Assembly (NCBI GenBank): GCA_946887295.1
Contig: CAMPKP010000141.1
Location: 1 to 8,867, forward strand
Direction of reading: 5' to 3'
Source of the DNA: an uncultured Gemmatimonadota bacterium
Lineage (GTDB): Bacteria > Gemmatimonadota > Gemmatimonadetes > Gemmatimonadales > GWC2-71-9
DNA length: 8,867 nucleotides
Both the position numbers and the translations under genes were made by a program. Under the pieces are notes generated by a model. That model did no database searches. It was not told the DNA's origin and saw only the letters and a program-made list of their open reading frames with translations. Positions 1 to 6,835 of this stretch are shown one piece after another. Every line of letters starts with the position of its first letter. Position 1 is the stretch's first letter.

Positions 1-77
1 ACGAATGCCTGCCGCTGCAGCTCCACGTCCGCCTCGGCCCGTGCCATGCCCTCGGCGAGCCAGCGGCAGGCATTCGT
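1..77. repeat. Perfect 17-bp inverted repeat at the window's left end
   Basis: Bases 1-17 (ACGAATGCCTGCCGCTG) are the exact reverse complement of bases 61-77, with a 43-nt spacer. Pairing stops at 18/60. The left arm begins at the very first base, so the repeat could continue outside the window. Both arms lie inside the TPR-like coding frame. Either this is a real hairpin, or a fold-back artefact at a contig end. Confidence 0.9.
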
Positions 78-521
78 GGTGTCCTTCAGGTCGAAGTAAG
101 TGCGGCCGGCCCAGTAGGCCGCCTGGCCGAAGAGCGGCGTGAGCGGGTAGTCGAGGCGCAGCCGCTCGAGGTTCCGAGCGGCGTTGTCGAAGCTGCGGGT
201 GGCGTAGTCCATCTGCACCAGGCGGAGCAGCCCGTCATCCACCCAGGGAGACGTGGGGTACTCCACGACCACGCGCTGGAGGTGCCGGCGCATGTCGGCG
301 GCGGTGTTGGCGACCATGGCCTGGGTGTAGAGGATCTCGGGATAGAGCGAATCGGTGGTCGGCGTAGACGCGAGGAGCCGGTCCACCGCGCTCCGGGCCG
401 AGTCCCCCTGGCCTTCCTGGGCGGAGCGCACGGCCGCGACGAGCCGTGGATCGGTCTGGGCGCCGGCCGCCGAGGCGCCCAGCAGGAGGAACGCGACGAG
501 ACACTGGACCACTCGATTCAT
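1..521 (-). CDS. Secreted TPR-like envelope protein, C-terminus cut off by window edge
   Basis: The frame opens with ATG at 521 and stays open to base 1, giving 173 codons with the C-terminus missing. Residues 1-21 look like a Sec signal peptide: N/R near the start, a hydrophobic core VAFLLLGASAA, and an AGA/Q cleavage site. C7 is not in a lipobox. The mature part is helical and resembles tandem TPR units of the BamD/YbgF(CpoB) type: short helices separated by phrases such as VVVEYPTSPWVDDGLLRL (about 84-101) and LRLDYPLTPLFGQAAYWAGR (about 121-140), where a D/E-Y-P-x-(S/T)-P turn recurs. The start overlaps the holA stop by 4 nt (ATGA), so translation is probably coupled; no good Shine-Dalgarno site is seen. 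The role is inferred as a periplasmic scaffold for envelope assembly or cell division. A missing C-terminal domain, for example SPOR, could change the name. Residues 169-173 fall in the terminal inverted repeat and may be artefactual. Confidence 0.8.
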   Translation of the reverse strand, partial: MNRVVQCLVAFLLLGASAAGAQTDPRLVAAVRSAQEGQGDSARSAVDRLLASTPTTDSLYPEILYTQAMVANTAADMRRHLQRVVVEYPTSPWVDDGLLRLVQMDYATRSFDNAARNLERLRLDYPLTPLFGQAAYWAGRTYFDLKDTTNACRWLAEGMARAEADVELQRQAF

Positions 522-1573
522 GCAGCCGCCCGTCTGTAGGTCGCCATGCGCAGCACCATGTCTGTGAGGATGCCGCGCTCGTCGGAGATGGTGGTGCCCT
601 TGAGGGCGCGATCCGCGGCCAGGACGGAGCGAAGCCCTTCCGCCACCCGATCGGCCGGCCAGAGAGGGGCCCATTGGATCCAGCGGCCCTTCTCCTCGCC
701 CCAGCTCAGGAGGCCGTAGACCCGGTTCCGCTTGATCATGCCGAACACCGCGTCGTCCAGCGCCTTGCCGCGAACCCCGCGGTCCGCATGCGAGCGGGTG
801 ATGCCGACGCCGATGAGTGTCGTCCCGAGCATGGTCACCAGCTTGACCCCGGAGTTGCCCGGCTGGTCGAGCAGCGGGCCGAGCAGGTGGACCGCCGGAC
901 CGGTCCGTGTGTCGAGCACCGCGTCGCGCCAGTCGAACACCGTCTCGCCGTGCCGCACGCCCACCAGCTCGCCCACGCGCTCGATGGTGAGGGACTCACC
1001 GGCTGGGAGCGCCGCCAGCTTGTCCAGCTCCGCCGCCAGCGAGGCGAGCTCGCCGCCGACCGCCCGGACCAGGTGGCGCGCAGCAGCCTCGGGCAGCTCC
1101 AGGCCCAGGCCCTTCACCCGGCGCTCGAGCCACTTGAGCACTCGGTCCTCGGGCAGCGGATCGCAGGTCACCGAAACCGCCGCCCTGGAGATGTCCTTGT
1201 CCTCGCTCTCCTCGTTCGAGCCCTGGATCAGCACCAGCACGGTGTCCGGCGCGGGCCGGCCGAGATAGTCGAGGAGCGCGGTGCGCACCTTGGGCTTCCG
1301 CTTGAGCGCCTCCACGTCGCGGAGGACGACCACGCGGCGCTCGGCCATCATCGGCAGCGTGGTGCAGAGCGCGAAGAGCGAGTCGGCGTCGAGCTGCCCC
1401 GCGGAGCGCTGGTCCAGGTTGAAGTCGCGCAGCGACGGGTCGAGGGCGCGATCCAGAATCGCGCGGAGGGCCTCGTCCTTGAGCAGATCCTCGGGCCCGT
1501 GAAAGTAGTACGCGCGGGCCGGCTCTCCCTTGGCGAGGGAGCGGAAGAACGCATCGAAGGACTGTGCGGGCAT
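518..1573 (-). CDS. holA: DNA polymerase III subunit delta
   Basis: This is the clamp-loader delta subunit, which opens the beta sliding clamp within the DnaX complex during replication. The 351-aa length is normal for the family (about 330-350). The N-terminal AAA+-like domain starts with AYYFHGPEDLLKDEALRAIL (21-40), the family's G-x-D/E-x-L-L-x-x-E signature. It continues through the clamp-contact region with FALCTTLPMMAERRVVVLRD (67-86). A helical middle domain covers about 141-205, with ELASLAAELDKLAAL at 175-189. The C-terminal collar domain is about 210-345 and contains ADRALKGTTISDERGILTDM (320-339), matching the usual LxxADRxLKxG...E phrase. As in other delta subunits, no Walker A motif is present. 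ATG at 1573 lies 9 nt after the CLC stop, with no clear Shine-Dalgarno. The stop overlaps the next gene by 4 nt. Distant HolA proteins vary a lot, but the order of motifs makes this call safe. Confidence 0.92.
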   Translation of the reverse strand: MPAQSFDAFFRSLAKGEPARAYYFHGPEDLLKDEALRAILDRALDPSLRDFNLDQRSAGQLDADSLFALCTTLPMMAERRVVVLRDVEALKRKPKVRTALLDYLGRPAPDTVLVLIQGSNEESEDKDISRAAVSVTCDPLPEDRVLKWLERRVKGLGLELPEAAARHLVRAVGGELASLAAELDKLAALPAGESLTIERVGELVGVRHGETVFDWRDAVLDTRTGPAVHLLGPLLDQPGNSGVKLVTMLGTTLIGVGITRSHADRGVRGKALDDAVFGMIKRNRVYGLLSWGEEKGRWIQWAPLWPADRVAEGLRSVLAADRALKGTTISDERGILTDMVLRMATYRRAAA

Positions 1574-1582
1574 GGGGGAAAA

Positions 1583-3445
1583 CTACGCCGGGCGCCGCCC
1601 GGGAGGAAACACCGCGGGGTGCTCGCCGGTCGCCCCGCCGGCGACCGCCCGCTCGTAGACCGCGAGCACGTGGGCCCGGCTCACCAGGCCGAGCAGGTGC
1701 CCGGTGGCCCGGTCCACCACCGGAATCGAAGGGGCGCCGCGCACGCCCATGCGGCGGATGGCCTCGAGCAGGGTGTCGCCCGGCGCGACCGTCTCGGCGG
1801 GTATCGCGACCTCCGAGGCCACGAGCCGGGCGGTCTTCTCCCCGGGCTCGGCGGCCAGCCGGCCGAGGTCGGCGATCGGGATGATGCCGATCAGGCGGCG
1901 GTGCTCGTCCACCACGGGGAGATCGGTGAAGGCGCCGCGGCCCAGGTGCTCCAGCAGCTGGCTCAGGGGCGCCGATTCGCCCACGACGGCGGGCGCCGGA
2001 TCGAAGGCGTCGGCCACCCGGAGGCCGGCGAGCACGTCGCGGTCGGCGCCGTGCTGAAGCCGCTCGCCCCGGCGTCGGAGCCACCCGCTGTAGAGCGAGT
2101 CCGGCTCCAGCCGCCGCGCCACCAGGTTGGCGATCACCGTGGCCAGCATCAGCGGGAGGACGATGTTGTAGTCGTTGGTCATCTCGAAGACGAGCAGCAT
2201 CCCGGTGATCGGCGCGCTGGTGGATGCCGCCACCACCGCGCCCATGCCCACCAGCGCGTAGGGCTCGGGCCTGAGCCCGAGGTCGGGAAAGAGACCGGTG
2301 AGCGCGACGCCGAACGCGCCGCCGGTGGCTGCACCGATGTAGAGGGATGGCGTGAAGACACCTCCCGAGCCGCCGAAGTTGAGCGTGATCGAGGTGGCGA
2401 CGATGCTGCCCACCGCCAGCAGCGCGAGCGAGCTCCACGACATGCCCCCGAAGACGTCCAGGTGCACCGCGAGATGACCGTGTCCGACCAGCAGCCCTTT
2501 CGAGAGGAGCACCAGGATGCCGACCAGCAGCCCGCCGAGGAACGCCAGGGTCCAGCGGCGGCTCTCGAGCCTTCCGACCAGGGATTCGGTACCGAAGAAC
2601 ACCCGCACGAAGAGCACGCCCACCAGCCCCGCGATCACCCCGAGGAAGGGGTAGAAGATCAGCAGCTCGCGCTGCAGCGCGTAGCCGTAACTCTCGGGGA
2701 TGGGGAAGGCGGGGTTGTTGCCGAGGAAGCTGTGGGAGACGACGGCCGCCACCACGCTCGCGACGACGACGGGCGGAAAGGCGCCGACCGCGAGCGAGCC
2801 GAGGATCTCCTCGAGCGCGAAGAAGGCGCCGGCCAGCGGAGCGTTGAAGGCGGCGGAGATGCCGGCCGCCGCGCCCGCGGCGACCATGATCTTGGTGCGC
2901 GCCGGGTCGAACCGGAACGCGCGCCCGAGAAAGGAGGCCAATGCCGCTCCGAGCACCGCGACCGGGCCCTCGCTGCCCGCCGCGCCGCCGCTTCCGAGCG
3001 TCACCGCGCTCGCCGCGGTCCGGGCGAGCGTCGGGCGGAGCGGGAGCCTGCCGCCTTCGCGCGCCACCGCTCGCTGGACGTCGGGGACGTTGAGTCCCTC
3101 GTGGCCCCCGCCCGGGCCGCGCATGATCAGGTACGCGAGCGCCATCCCGGCCCCGGTGAGGAGCGGCCGGTAGGCGAGAATCCCCGACTGAGTCAGGAAG
3201 ACGGCAGGGGTGAGATAGAGAATCCAGTAGGCCAGATCGATCAGCCGGTAGAACGCCACCACGCCGAGCCCGCCGGCCACGCCGATGGCAACGGCGAATC
3301 CCAGCAGGATGCTGTTCTCGTTGAAGTGGAAGGCGTTGAACCAGTCGGCGAACCGGTCCCAGACCCCGCCGGCCTGCCGGGCCGCCTTGCGCGCCGCCTG
3401 CCGTGCCGGGCGAGTGGGATCGGGCAGCGCGGGAATTCTTGCCAC
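1583..3445 (-). CDS. CLC-family chloride channel or H+/Cl- antiporter with C-terminal CBS pair
   Basis: This is an inner-membrane anion transport protein of 620 aa. The CLC membrane domain is about 42-455, followed by two CBS repeats (about 475-535 and 540-600) that usually bind adenine nucleotides and regulate CLCs. The anion-path motif GSGGAAGSEGPV (151-162) carries the gating glutamate E159, although the usual GREGP is GSEGP here. FNAPLAGAFFALEE (200-213) carries E213, equivalent to the proton glutamate E203 of E. coli ClcA. GGVFTPSLYIGAATGG (361-376) is the second pore motif. Y452 in DSLYSGW matches the anion-coordinating tyrosine. With both glutamates present, antiport is more likely than channel activity. 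The GSGIP motif near helix D is not recognisable: the aligned segment reads GLNVP (117-121), so the central serine appears to be leucine. The GTG start at 3445 was chosen because GGAGGT lies just upstream and no ATG comes before residue 101. It follows the Nudix stop by 1 nt. Confidence 0.93.
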   Translation of the reverse strand: MARIPALPDPTRPARQAARKAARQAGGVWDRFADWFNAFHFNENSILLGFAVAIGVAGGLGVVAFYRLIDLAYWILYLTPAVFLTQSGILAYRPLLTGAGMALAYLIMRGPGGGHEGLNVPDVQRAVAREGGRLPLRPTLARTAASAVTLGSGGAAGSEGPVAVLGAALASFLGRAFRFDPARTKIMVAAGAAAGISAAFNAPLAGAFFALEEILGSLAVGAFPPVVVASVVAAVVSHSFLGNNPAFPIPESYGYALQRELLIFYPFLGVIAGLVGVLFVRVFFGTESLVGRLESRRWTLAFLGGLLVGILVLLSKGLLVGHGHLAVHLDVFGGMSWSSLALLAVGSIVATSITLNFGGSGGVFTPSLYIGAATGGAFGVALTGLFPDLGLRPEPYALVGMGAVVAASTSAPITGMLLVFEMTNDYNIVLPLMLATVIANLVARRLEPDSLYSGWLRRRGERLQHGADRDVLAGLRVADAFDPAPAVVGESAPLSQLLEHLGRGAFTDLPVVDEHRRLIGIIPIADLGRLAAEPGEKTARLVASEVAIPAETVAPGDTLLEAIRRMGVRGAPSIPVVDRATGHLLGLVSRAHVLAVYERAVAGGATGEHPAVFPPGRRPA

Positions 3446-3446
3446 G

Positions 3447-3983
3447 CTACCTCCGGAAGCACTGCGCGAACAGGATGCTCACGAGGGTCTTCCCATCCAT
3501 CATCTCGCCGCTCTTCGCCAGCTCGAGCGCCTCGGACCAGCGAAGCGTGTGCAGCTCCATGAACTCGTCCGCTTCCCGGTGCTCCGCGCCGGGCTCCAGT
3601 CCCTCCGCCAGGAACAGATGGATCCGCTCGTCGGTGAAGCCCGGCGTCGTGTAGATGGTGGTGAGACGCTCGAGCCGCCGGGCCCGCATCCCGGTCTCCT
3701 CCTCGAGCTCGCGCCGTGCGCAGCTCTCGGGAGTCTCCCCGCCGTCGAGGCGGCCCGCCGGGACCTCCCAGATGAAGCCGTCGGCCGCGTGGCGGAACTG
3801 GCGGATGAGGACGATGCGGGGGTCCGGATCGTGGAGTGGGTCGAGGAACGGCAGCACCGCGGAGGCGCCGGGATGGCGCAGGATCTCGAGCTGGCCCACG
3901 GAATCGTCGGGAAAGCGAACGCTGTCGAGGTCGAGATTGACGATGCGGCCGGAGTAGAGACGAGTGGTGGAGAGCAGGGTCAT
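3447..3983 (-). CDS. Nudix hydrolase, ADP-ribose pyrophosphatase-like
   Basis: This is a 178-aa cytoplasmic hydrolase. It probably cleaves ADP-ribose or a related nucleoside diphosphate derivative to AMP and a sugar phosphate, using Mg2+. A complete Nudix box Gx5Ex7REUxEExGU is present at 77-99: G77, E83, then RELEEETGM, with all metal-binding glutamates intact (E92, E95, E96). The preceding FIWEVPAGRLDGGE (70-83) and the downstream YTTPGFTDERIHLFLA (111-126), with the proline about 15 residues after the box, are the pattern of the NudF/ADPRase subgroup. It sits between the YdcF-like and CLC genes. ATG at 3983 leaves a 5-nt gap after the YdcF-like stop. An in-frame GTG at 3992 would overlap that stop as GTGA and add three residues (VTT) and cannot be excluded. 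Other Nudix substrates such as GDP-mannose remain possible. Confidence 0.88.
   Translation of the reverse strand: MTLLSTTRLYSGRIVNLDLDSVRFPDDSVGQLEILRHPGASAVLPFLDPLHDPDPRIVLIRQFRHAADGFIWEVPAGRLDGGETPESCARRELEEETGMRARRLERLTTIYTTPGFTDERIHLFLAEGLEPGAEHREADEFMELHTLRWSEALELAKSGEMMDGKTLVSILFAQCFRR
3449..3454 (-). promoter_or_regulatory. Shine-Dalgarno site that fixes the GTG start of the CLC gene
   Basis: On the minus strand GGAGGT is followed by AGC and then GTG (3445-3443). It overlaps the last base of the Nudix TAG stop. It is the strongest ribosome binding site in the leftward operon and supports a non-ATG start with translational coupling. Confidence 0.75.
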
Positions 3984-3988
3984 GGTAG

Positions 3989-4666
3989 TCACGTTCTCGC
4001 TGCCGGCAATCCGGCAATCGGAATCAGGGATCGCAGCCACGCGACGGGGACCTTGAGTCCCTCCGCGAAGAGATAGCGCAGCTCGAGCACGGGATTGTCG
4101 GAGATGGGGCTGCTCTCGGTAGGAGAGGTGTACGCCTCCAGGGAGATGCGCCGAGCCTCGAGGCGGAGACGGAACATGTGGAAGGGATCGCTCACCAGCA
4201 GGACTCGGCGGAGGCCCTGGGCGTGCAGCCATTCGCCGACCGCGTTCATGGACGTCATGGTCGAGCTCCCGACCGGCTGCGCGATCACCGCCTCCTCCGG
4301 CACTTCGCGCGCGATGAGATAGCGGCGTCCGGCGATCGCCTCGCTGGTCGTGTCGCCCCGGCCGACGCCGCCGGTCACCACGATGAGCGGAGCATAGCCC
4401 TCGCGGTAGAGCCCGATCGCGTGATCCAGCCGGGCGCGAAGCACCGGGGAGGGCCGGCCGTTGTACTGGGCGGCGCCGAGCACGACGATCGCGTCCGCCG
4501 GCCGCCGCTGGTCGTGCTGGCTCGCCAGCAGCACCGCTGTGAGCGAGATGGTGTAGACGATCGCCGCCCCGAGCAGCAGCATCCCCGCGGTCGAGCGGAG
4601 CGGGCGGCGGCGCGGCGCGGCGACGGGGCGGCTCGCTCTCCGGCCGCCCGGCCGGGCCGGCCTCAT
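3989..4666 (-). CDS. YdcF/SanA/ElyC-family (DUF218) membrane-anchored protein
   Basis: The protein is 225 aa. An Arg/Pro-rich, positively charged N-terminus (1-25) is followed by one hydrophobic segment, AGMLLLGAAIVYTISLTAVL (27-46). It is therefore probably anchored in the inner membrane with the domain outside, by the positive-inside rule. The DUF218 domain runs from about 57: ADAIVVLGAAQYNGRPSPVL (57-76), then LIVVTGGVGRGDTTSEA (94-110), then STMTSMNAVGEWL (135-147) and VLLVSDPFHMFR (155-166). The conserved acidic and polar residues are typical of this domain. Relatives are linked to envelope integrity and vancomycin sensitivity (SanA) and to peptidoglycan or undecaprenyl-carrier metabolism (ElyC), but the reaction is not established, so none is claimed here. 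ATG at 4666 overlaps the MBL stop as ATGA. A longer in-frame reading to 4810 is antisense-like filler inside the MBL gene and was not used. Confidence 0.85.
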   Translation of the reverse strand: MRPARPGGRRASRPVAAPRRRPLRSTAGMLLLGAAIVYTISLTAVLLASQHDQRRPADAIVVLGAAQYNGRPSPVLRARLDHAIGLYREGYAPLIVVTGGVGRGDTTSEAIAGRRYLIAREVPEEAVIAQPVGSSTMTSMNAVGEWLHAQGLRRVLLVSDPFHMFRLRLEARRISLEAYTSPTESSPISDNPVLELRYLFAEGLKVPVAWLRSLIPIAGLPAART

Positions 4667-6051
4667 AGGTCGAAGGTCTCGCCGTGCCTGGGGATGCGAA
4701 CGTCGCGGATGCCGGCCTCCCGGAGGCTCTTCGCCATGGCCTCGAGGGCGGGCGGCTCGCCATGCACCACGAAGGCCCGGCGGATCGGCCCTCCCAGTCC
4801 GCGTACCCACGCGAGGAGCTCGCCGCGGTCGGCGTGGGCGGAGTAGCCGCTGATGGTCTCCACCTCCGCCCGTACGGGGTACTCGTCGCCCAGGATCCTG
4901 GCCGGACTGGTGCCCTCCTGAATCCGCCGGCCGAGCGTGTGCTCCGCCTGGAACCCCACGAACAGCACCAGATTGCGATGGTCCCCGATGCCGTGCGCGA
5001 AGTGGTGGAGGATCCTGCCCGATTCGGCCATGCCGGCGGCCGCGATGATCACCGCCGGCCCGTTGGCGGCGTTGATGGCCTTGGAATCCTCCACCTTGCG
5101 AACGTAGTGAACCAGAGGGAAGTCGAAGATGCGGCTCTCGGAGATCACCAGATGCTCGCGCTGGTCGAAGACCTCGGGGTGCATCCGGAACACGGTGGTG
5201 ACGTCAACCGCGAGCGGGCTGTCCACGTAGATCGGGATCTGGGGAATCTTCCCGGCCCGCCAGAGCTGGTGAAGGCTGTAGATCAGCTCCTGGGCGCGCC
5301 CCAGCGCGAACGCCGGTACCAGCACCTTCCCGCCCCTGGCGGCGACCCGGCGCACCGCCTCGCCGAGCCTCGCCTCCGCGTCGGCCACCGATTCGTGGGT
5401 CCGATCGGCGTAGGTGGACTCGACGATGAGCGTGTCGATGGGGCCGGACGGCGGCTGGGGGTCCCGGATGATCGGCAGCCCGCTCCGCCCGATGTCGCCG
5501 GAGAAGACCAGGCGGTGGCTTCCGGATTCTGTGATCCGGATGTCCACCGAGGCGGAGCCCAGGATGTGCCCGGCGTCGAGAAACTCGAGGGCGAGGTGCT
5601 TCCGGAGGTGGGTGATGCGATGGTAGGGCACGCCCACCATCAGCTCCTGAGTCGCGATCGCGTCGGCCAGGGCGTAGAGCGGCTCGCTCTGGGTCCCGGC
5701 CTTGCCGCGCCGCTCGAGGTATGCGAAATCCTTCTCCTGGATGTGGGCCGCATCGGGCAGCATCACGGCGCAGAGATCGCGGGTGGCGGGCGTCGCGTGG
5801 ATGGGTCCGTGAAAGCCCTCGCGCACCAGCAGCGGCAGCCTGCCCGAGTGATCGATGTGGGCATGGCTGAGTACCACCCCGTCCAGCCGCCGCGCGTCGA
5901 AGGGCAGCCGGAGGTTCAGGTCGTGGGTCTCCGATCGGCGGCCCTGGAAGAGCCCCGCGTCGAGCAGGAAGCGCCCGCCGGCGGCCTCCAGCAGATGCAT
6001 CGAGCCGGTCACCTGGCCCGCCGCGCCGTAGAAGGAGAGTCGAATGGTCAT
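4663..6051 (-). CDS. Beta-CASP metallo-beta-lactamase fold RNase-like protein
   Basis: This is a 462-aa cytoplasmic protein of the CPSF73/RNase J/YsdA-type beta-CASP group and likely a zinc-dependent RNA-processing endo- or exonuclease. The metallo-beta-lactamase motifs are complete: LSHAHIDHSG (61-70) with H63, H65, D67 and H68; the third metal histidine H162 in DAGHILGSA; and the bridging aspartate D186 in FSGDIG. The beta-CASP insert lies between about 210 and 390. Motif A acid is E211 in IVESTYADRTH, motif B is H406 in SGYSAHADRGEL, and motif C is H430 in AFVVHGEP. The usual A-x-(G)-M segment is seen as IIAAAGMAESGRILHHFAHG (335-354). No KH or zinc-ribbon extension is present, so it belongs to the short bacterial class and not to archaeal CPSF. 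It starts 7 nt after the upp stop, with a weak AAGGA about 11 nt upstream. Its RNA target cannot be told from the sequence. Confidence 0.9.
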   Translation of the reverse strand: MTIRLSFYGAAGQVTGSMHLLEAAGGRFLLDAGLFQGRRSETHDLNLRLPFDARRLDGVVLSHAHIDHSGRLPLLVREGFHGPIHATPATRDLCAVMLPDAAHIQEKDFAYLERRGKAGTQSEPLYALADAIATQELMVGVPYHRITHLRKHLALEFLDAGHILGSASVDIRITESGSHRLVFSGDIGRSGLPIIRDPQPPSGPIDTLIVESTYADRTHESVADAEARLGEAVRRVAARGGKVLVPAFALGRAQELIYSLHQLWRAGKIPQIPIYVDSPLAVDVTTVFRMHPEVFDQREHLVISESRIFDFPLVHYVRKVEDSKAINAANGPAVIIAAAGMAESGRILHHFAHGIGDHRNLVLFVGFQAEHTLGRRIQEGTSPARILGDEYPVRAEVETISGYSAHADRGELLAWVRGLGGPIRRAFVVHGEPPALEAMAKSLREAGIRDVRIPRHGETFDL

Positions 6052-6058
6052 CGCCGTC

Positions 6059-6712
6059 TCAGTCCTTGCTCCTGGTGCCGAACAGCCGGTCGCCGGCGTC
6101 GCCCAGCCCGGGCAGGATGTAGCCCTGCTCGTTGAGCTGCCGGTCGAGCGCGGCGGTGTAGATCGGCACGTCGGGGTGGCTCTCCAGCATGCGCTTCACG
6201 CCTTCGGGCGCGGCGACCAGACAGAGGAACCGGATCTTCCGCGCTCCCGCCTCGCGCAGCGCCGAGACGGCGGCGACGCCGGAGCCTCCGGTCGCCAGCA
6301 TCGGGTCGAGCACGAAGAAGTCGCGCTCCACTTCCGCCGCGGGAATCTTGAAGTAGTAGTCGACCGGTTTGAGCGTATCGTGGTCCCGATAGAGGCCGAT
6401 GTGCCCCACCCGGGCCGACGGGATGAGCTGCGCGATCCCCTCGACCATCCCCAATCCCGCCCGCAGGATCGGCACCAGGGTCAGCTTCTTCCCGGAGACC
6501 TGGCGGCCGGTGGTGCGCTCCAGCGGGGTCTCGAGATCCACCGGCTCGGTCGAGAGGTTCTTGGTCACCTCGTACGCCATCAGCATCGAGATCTCGGTGA
6601 CCAGCTGCTTGAAGTCCCGCGTGCTCGTGTCCCGATCTCGAAGGATCGAGAGCTTGTGAGCGATCAGCGGATGGGTGAGGACAGTGAGATTGGGAAAAGA
6701 TGCCTGAGGCAT
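6059..6712 (-). CDS. upp: Uracil phosphoribosyltransferase
   Basis: This enzyme makes UMP from uracil and PRPP in pyrimidine salvage. Its 217-aa length is close to the usual 208-210. Recognisable segments are [20 protein letters not shown] (12-31); the active-site loop [14 protein letters not shown] (79-92); the PRPP-binding loop [11 protein letters not shown] (134-144) with D136; and the uracil-binding C-terminus [16 protein letters not shown] (198-213). All key residues look intact. ATG at 6712 was chosen because [16 protein letters not shown] gives the normal family N-terminus; the much longer open frame to 7624 is antisense to the sugar dehydrogenase. There is no Shine-Dalgarno before the ATG and a -10-like hexamer sits 6 nt upstream, so the message may be leaderless. 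upp is the first gene of the leftward operon. Confidence 0.96.
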   Translation of the reverse strand: MPQASFPNLTVLTHPLIAHKLSILRDRDTSTRDFKQLVTEISMLMAYEVTKNLSTEPVDLETPLERTTGRQVSGKKLTLVPILRAGLGMVEGIAQLIPSARVGHIGLYRDHDTLKPVDYYFKIPAAEVERDFFVLDPMLATGGSGVAAVSALREAGARKIRFLCLVAAPEGVKRMLESHPDVPIYTAALDRQLNEQGYILPGLGDAGDRLFGTRSKD

Positions 6713-6718
6713 GGGACC

Positions 6719-6724
6719 AATATG
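6719..6724 (-). promoter_or_regulatory. Candidate -10 hexamer giving a leaderless upp transcript
   Basis: On the minus strand CATATT (four of six matches to TATAAT) ends exactly 6 nt before the upp ATG, so transcription would begin at or next to the A of ATG. It is the only A/T-rich patch in an otherwise very GC-rich stretch. A -35 at 17-bp spacing would be TACTGC, which is poor. This is a tentative call. Confidence 0.35.
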
Positions 6725-6735
6725 CGGGGGGGAAT

Positions 6736-6767
6736 CCGCCGGCAGTAGGGTCTCCCGTCGCCGGCGG
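6736..6767. repeat. GC-rich dyad in the divergent control region
   Basis: CCGCCGGC (6736-6743) and GCCGGCGG (6760-6767) are perfect inverted copies around a 16-nt spacer. The spacer itself holds a small GGG-TCT-CCC dyad (6748-6756). There is no following T-run, so it is not a classic intrinsic terminator. It could be an operator, an RNA hairpin in a longer leader, or GC-rich coincidence. Confidence 0.4.
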
Positions 6768-6773
6768 CCCACT

Positions 6774-6787
6774 TGCCGCGCGCGGCA
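6774..6787. repeat. 14-bp perfect palindrome in the divergent control region
   Basis: TGCCGCGCGCGGCA reads the same on both strands. It lies 48 bp before the sugar dehydrogenase start and 61 bp before the upp start, a fitting place for a dimeric regulator. The GC-only core makes chance symmetry more likely than in AT-balanced DNA. Confidence 0.45.
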
Positions 6788-6824
6788 GGGAGTCCCCACA
6801 CTCCACCGACGAGGTCGGGCAACC

Positions 6825-6830
6825 GAGGAG
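6825..6830 (+). promoter_or_regulatory. Shine-Dalgarno site of the sugar dehydrogenase gene
   Basis: GAGGAG is followed by a 5-nt spacer (CAACG) and ATG at 6836. It selects this ATG over an in-frame TTG at 6773, whose extra 21 residues would precede the signal peptide. Confidence 0.75.
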
Positions 6831-6835
6831 CAACG

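Larger units (their letters stand above)
1..6712 (-). other. Probable seven-gene leftward operon
   Basis: The junctions, in transcription order, are upp/MBL +7 nt, MBL/YdcF-like -4 (ATGA), YdcF-like/Nudix +5 (or -4 if GTG is used), Nudix/CLC +1, CLC/holA +9 and holA/TPR -4 (ATGA). None leaves room for an internal terminator, and I saw no intrinsic terminator in the visible part. Internal promoters inside genes cannot be excluded. The operon continues past base 1. Confidence 0.8.

Noticed and set aside
446..3562. A 1038-codon open frame on the plus strand, antisense to holA and the CLC gene
   Set aside because: Both genes on the opposite strand have complete family motifs. The plus-strand product is a low-complexity His/Arg/Gly/Glu-rich chain with no domain, which is what GC-rich third positions produce in an antisense frame.
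4667..4810. Longer N-terminus for the DUF218 protein
   Set aside because: It lies wholly inside the MBL gene, whereas ATG at 4666 forms a typical ATGA overlap and gives a normal single-anchor topology.
4684..6135. 483-codon plus-strand frame opposite the MBL gene
   Set aside because: It is a shadow of a gene with all metal-binding motifs intact; the product resembles no family.
6736..6767. Intrinsic terminator
   Set aside because: There is a GC hairpin but no T-run on either strand, and its position in front of two divergent starts does not suit a terminator.
6773..6835. TTG start extending the sugar dehydrogenase by 21 residues
   Set aside because: The added residues are Pro/Arg-rich and would bury the signal peptide; GAGGAG is correctly placed for ATG at 6836.
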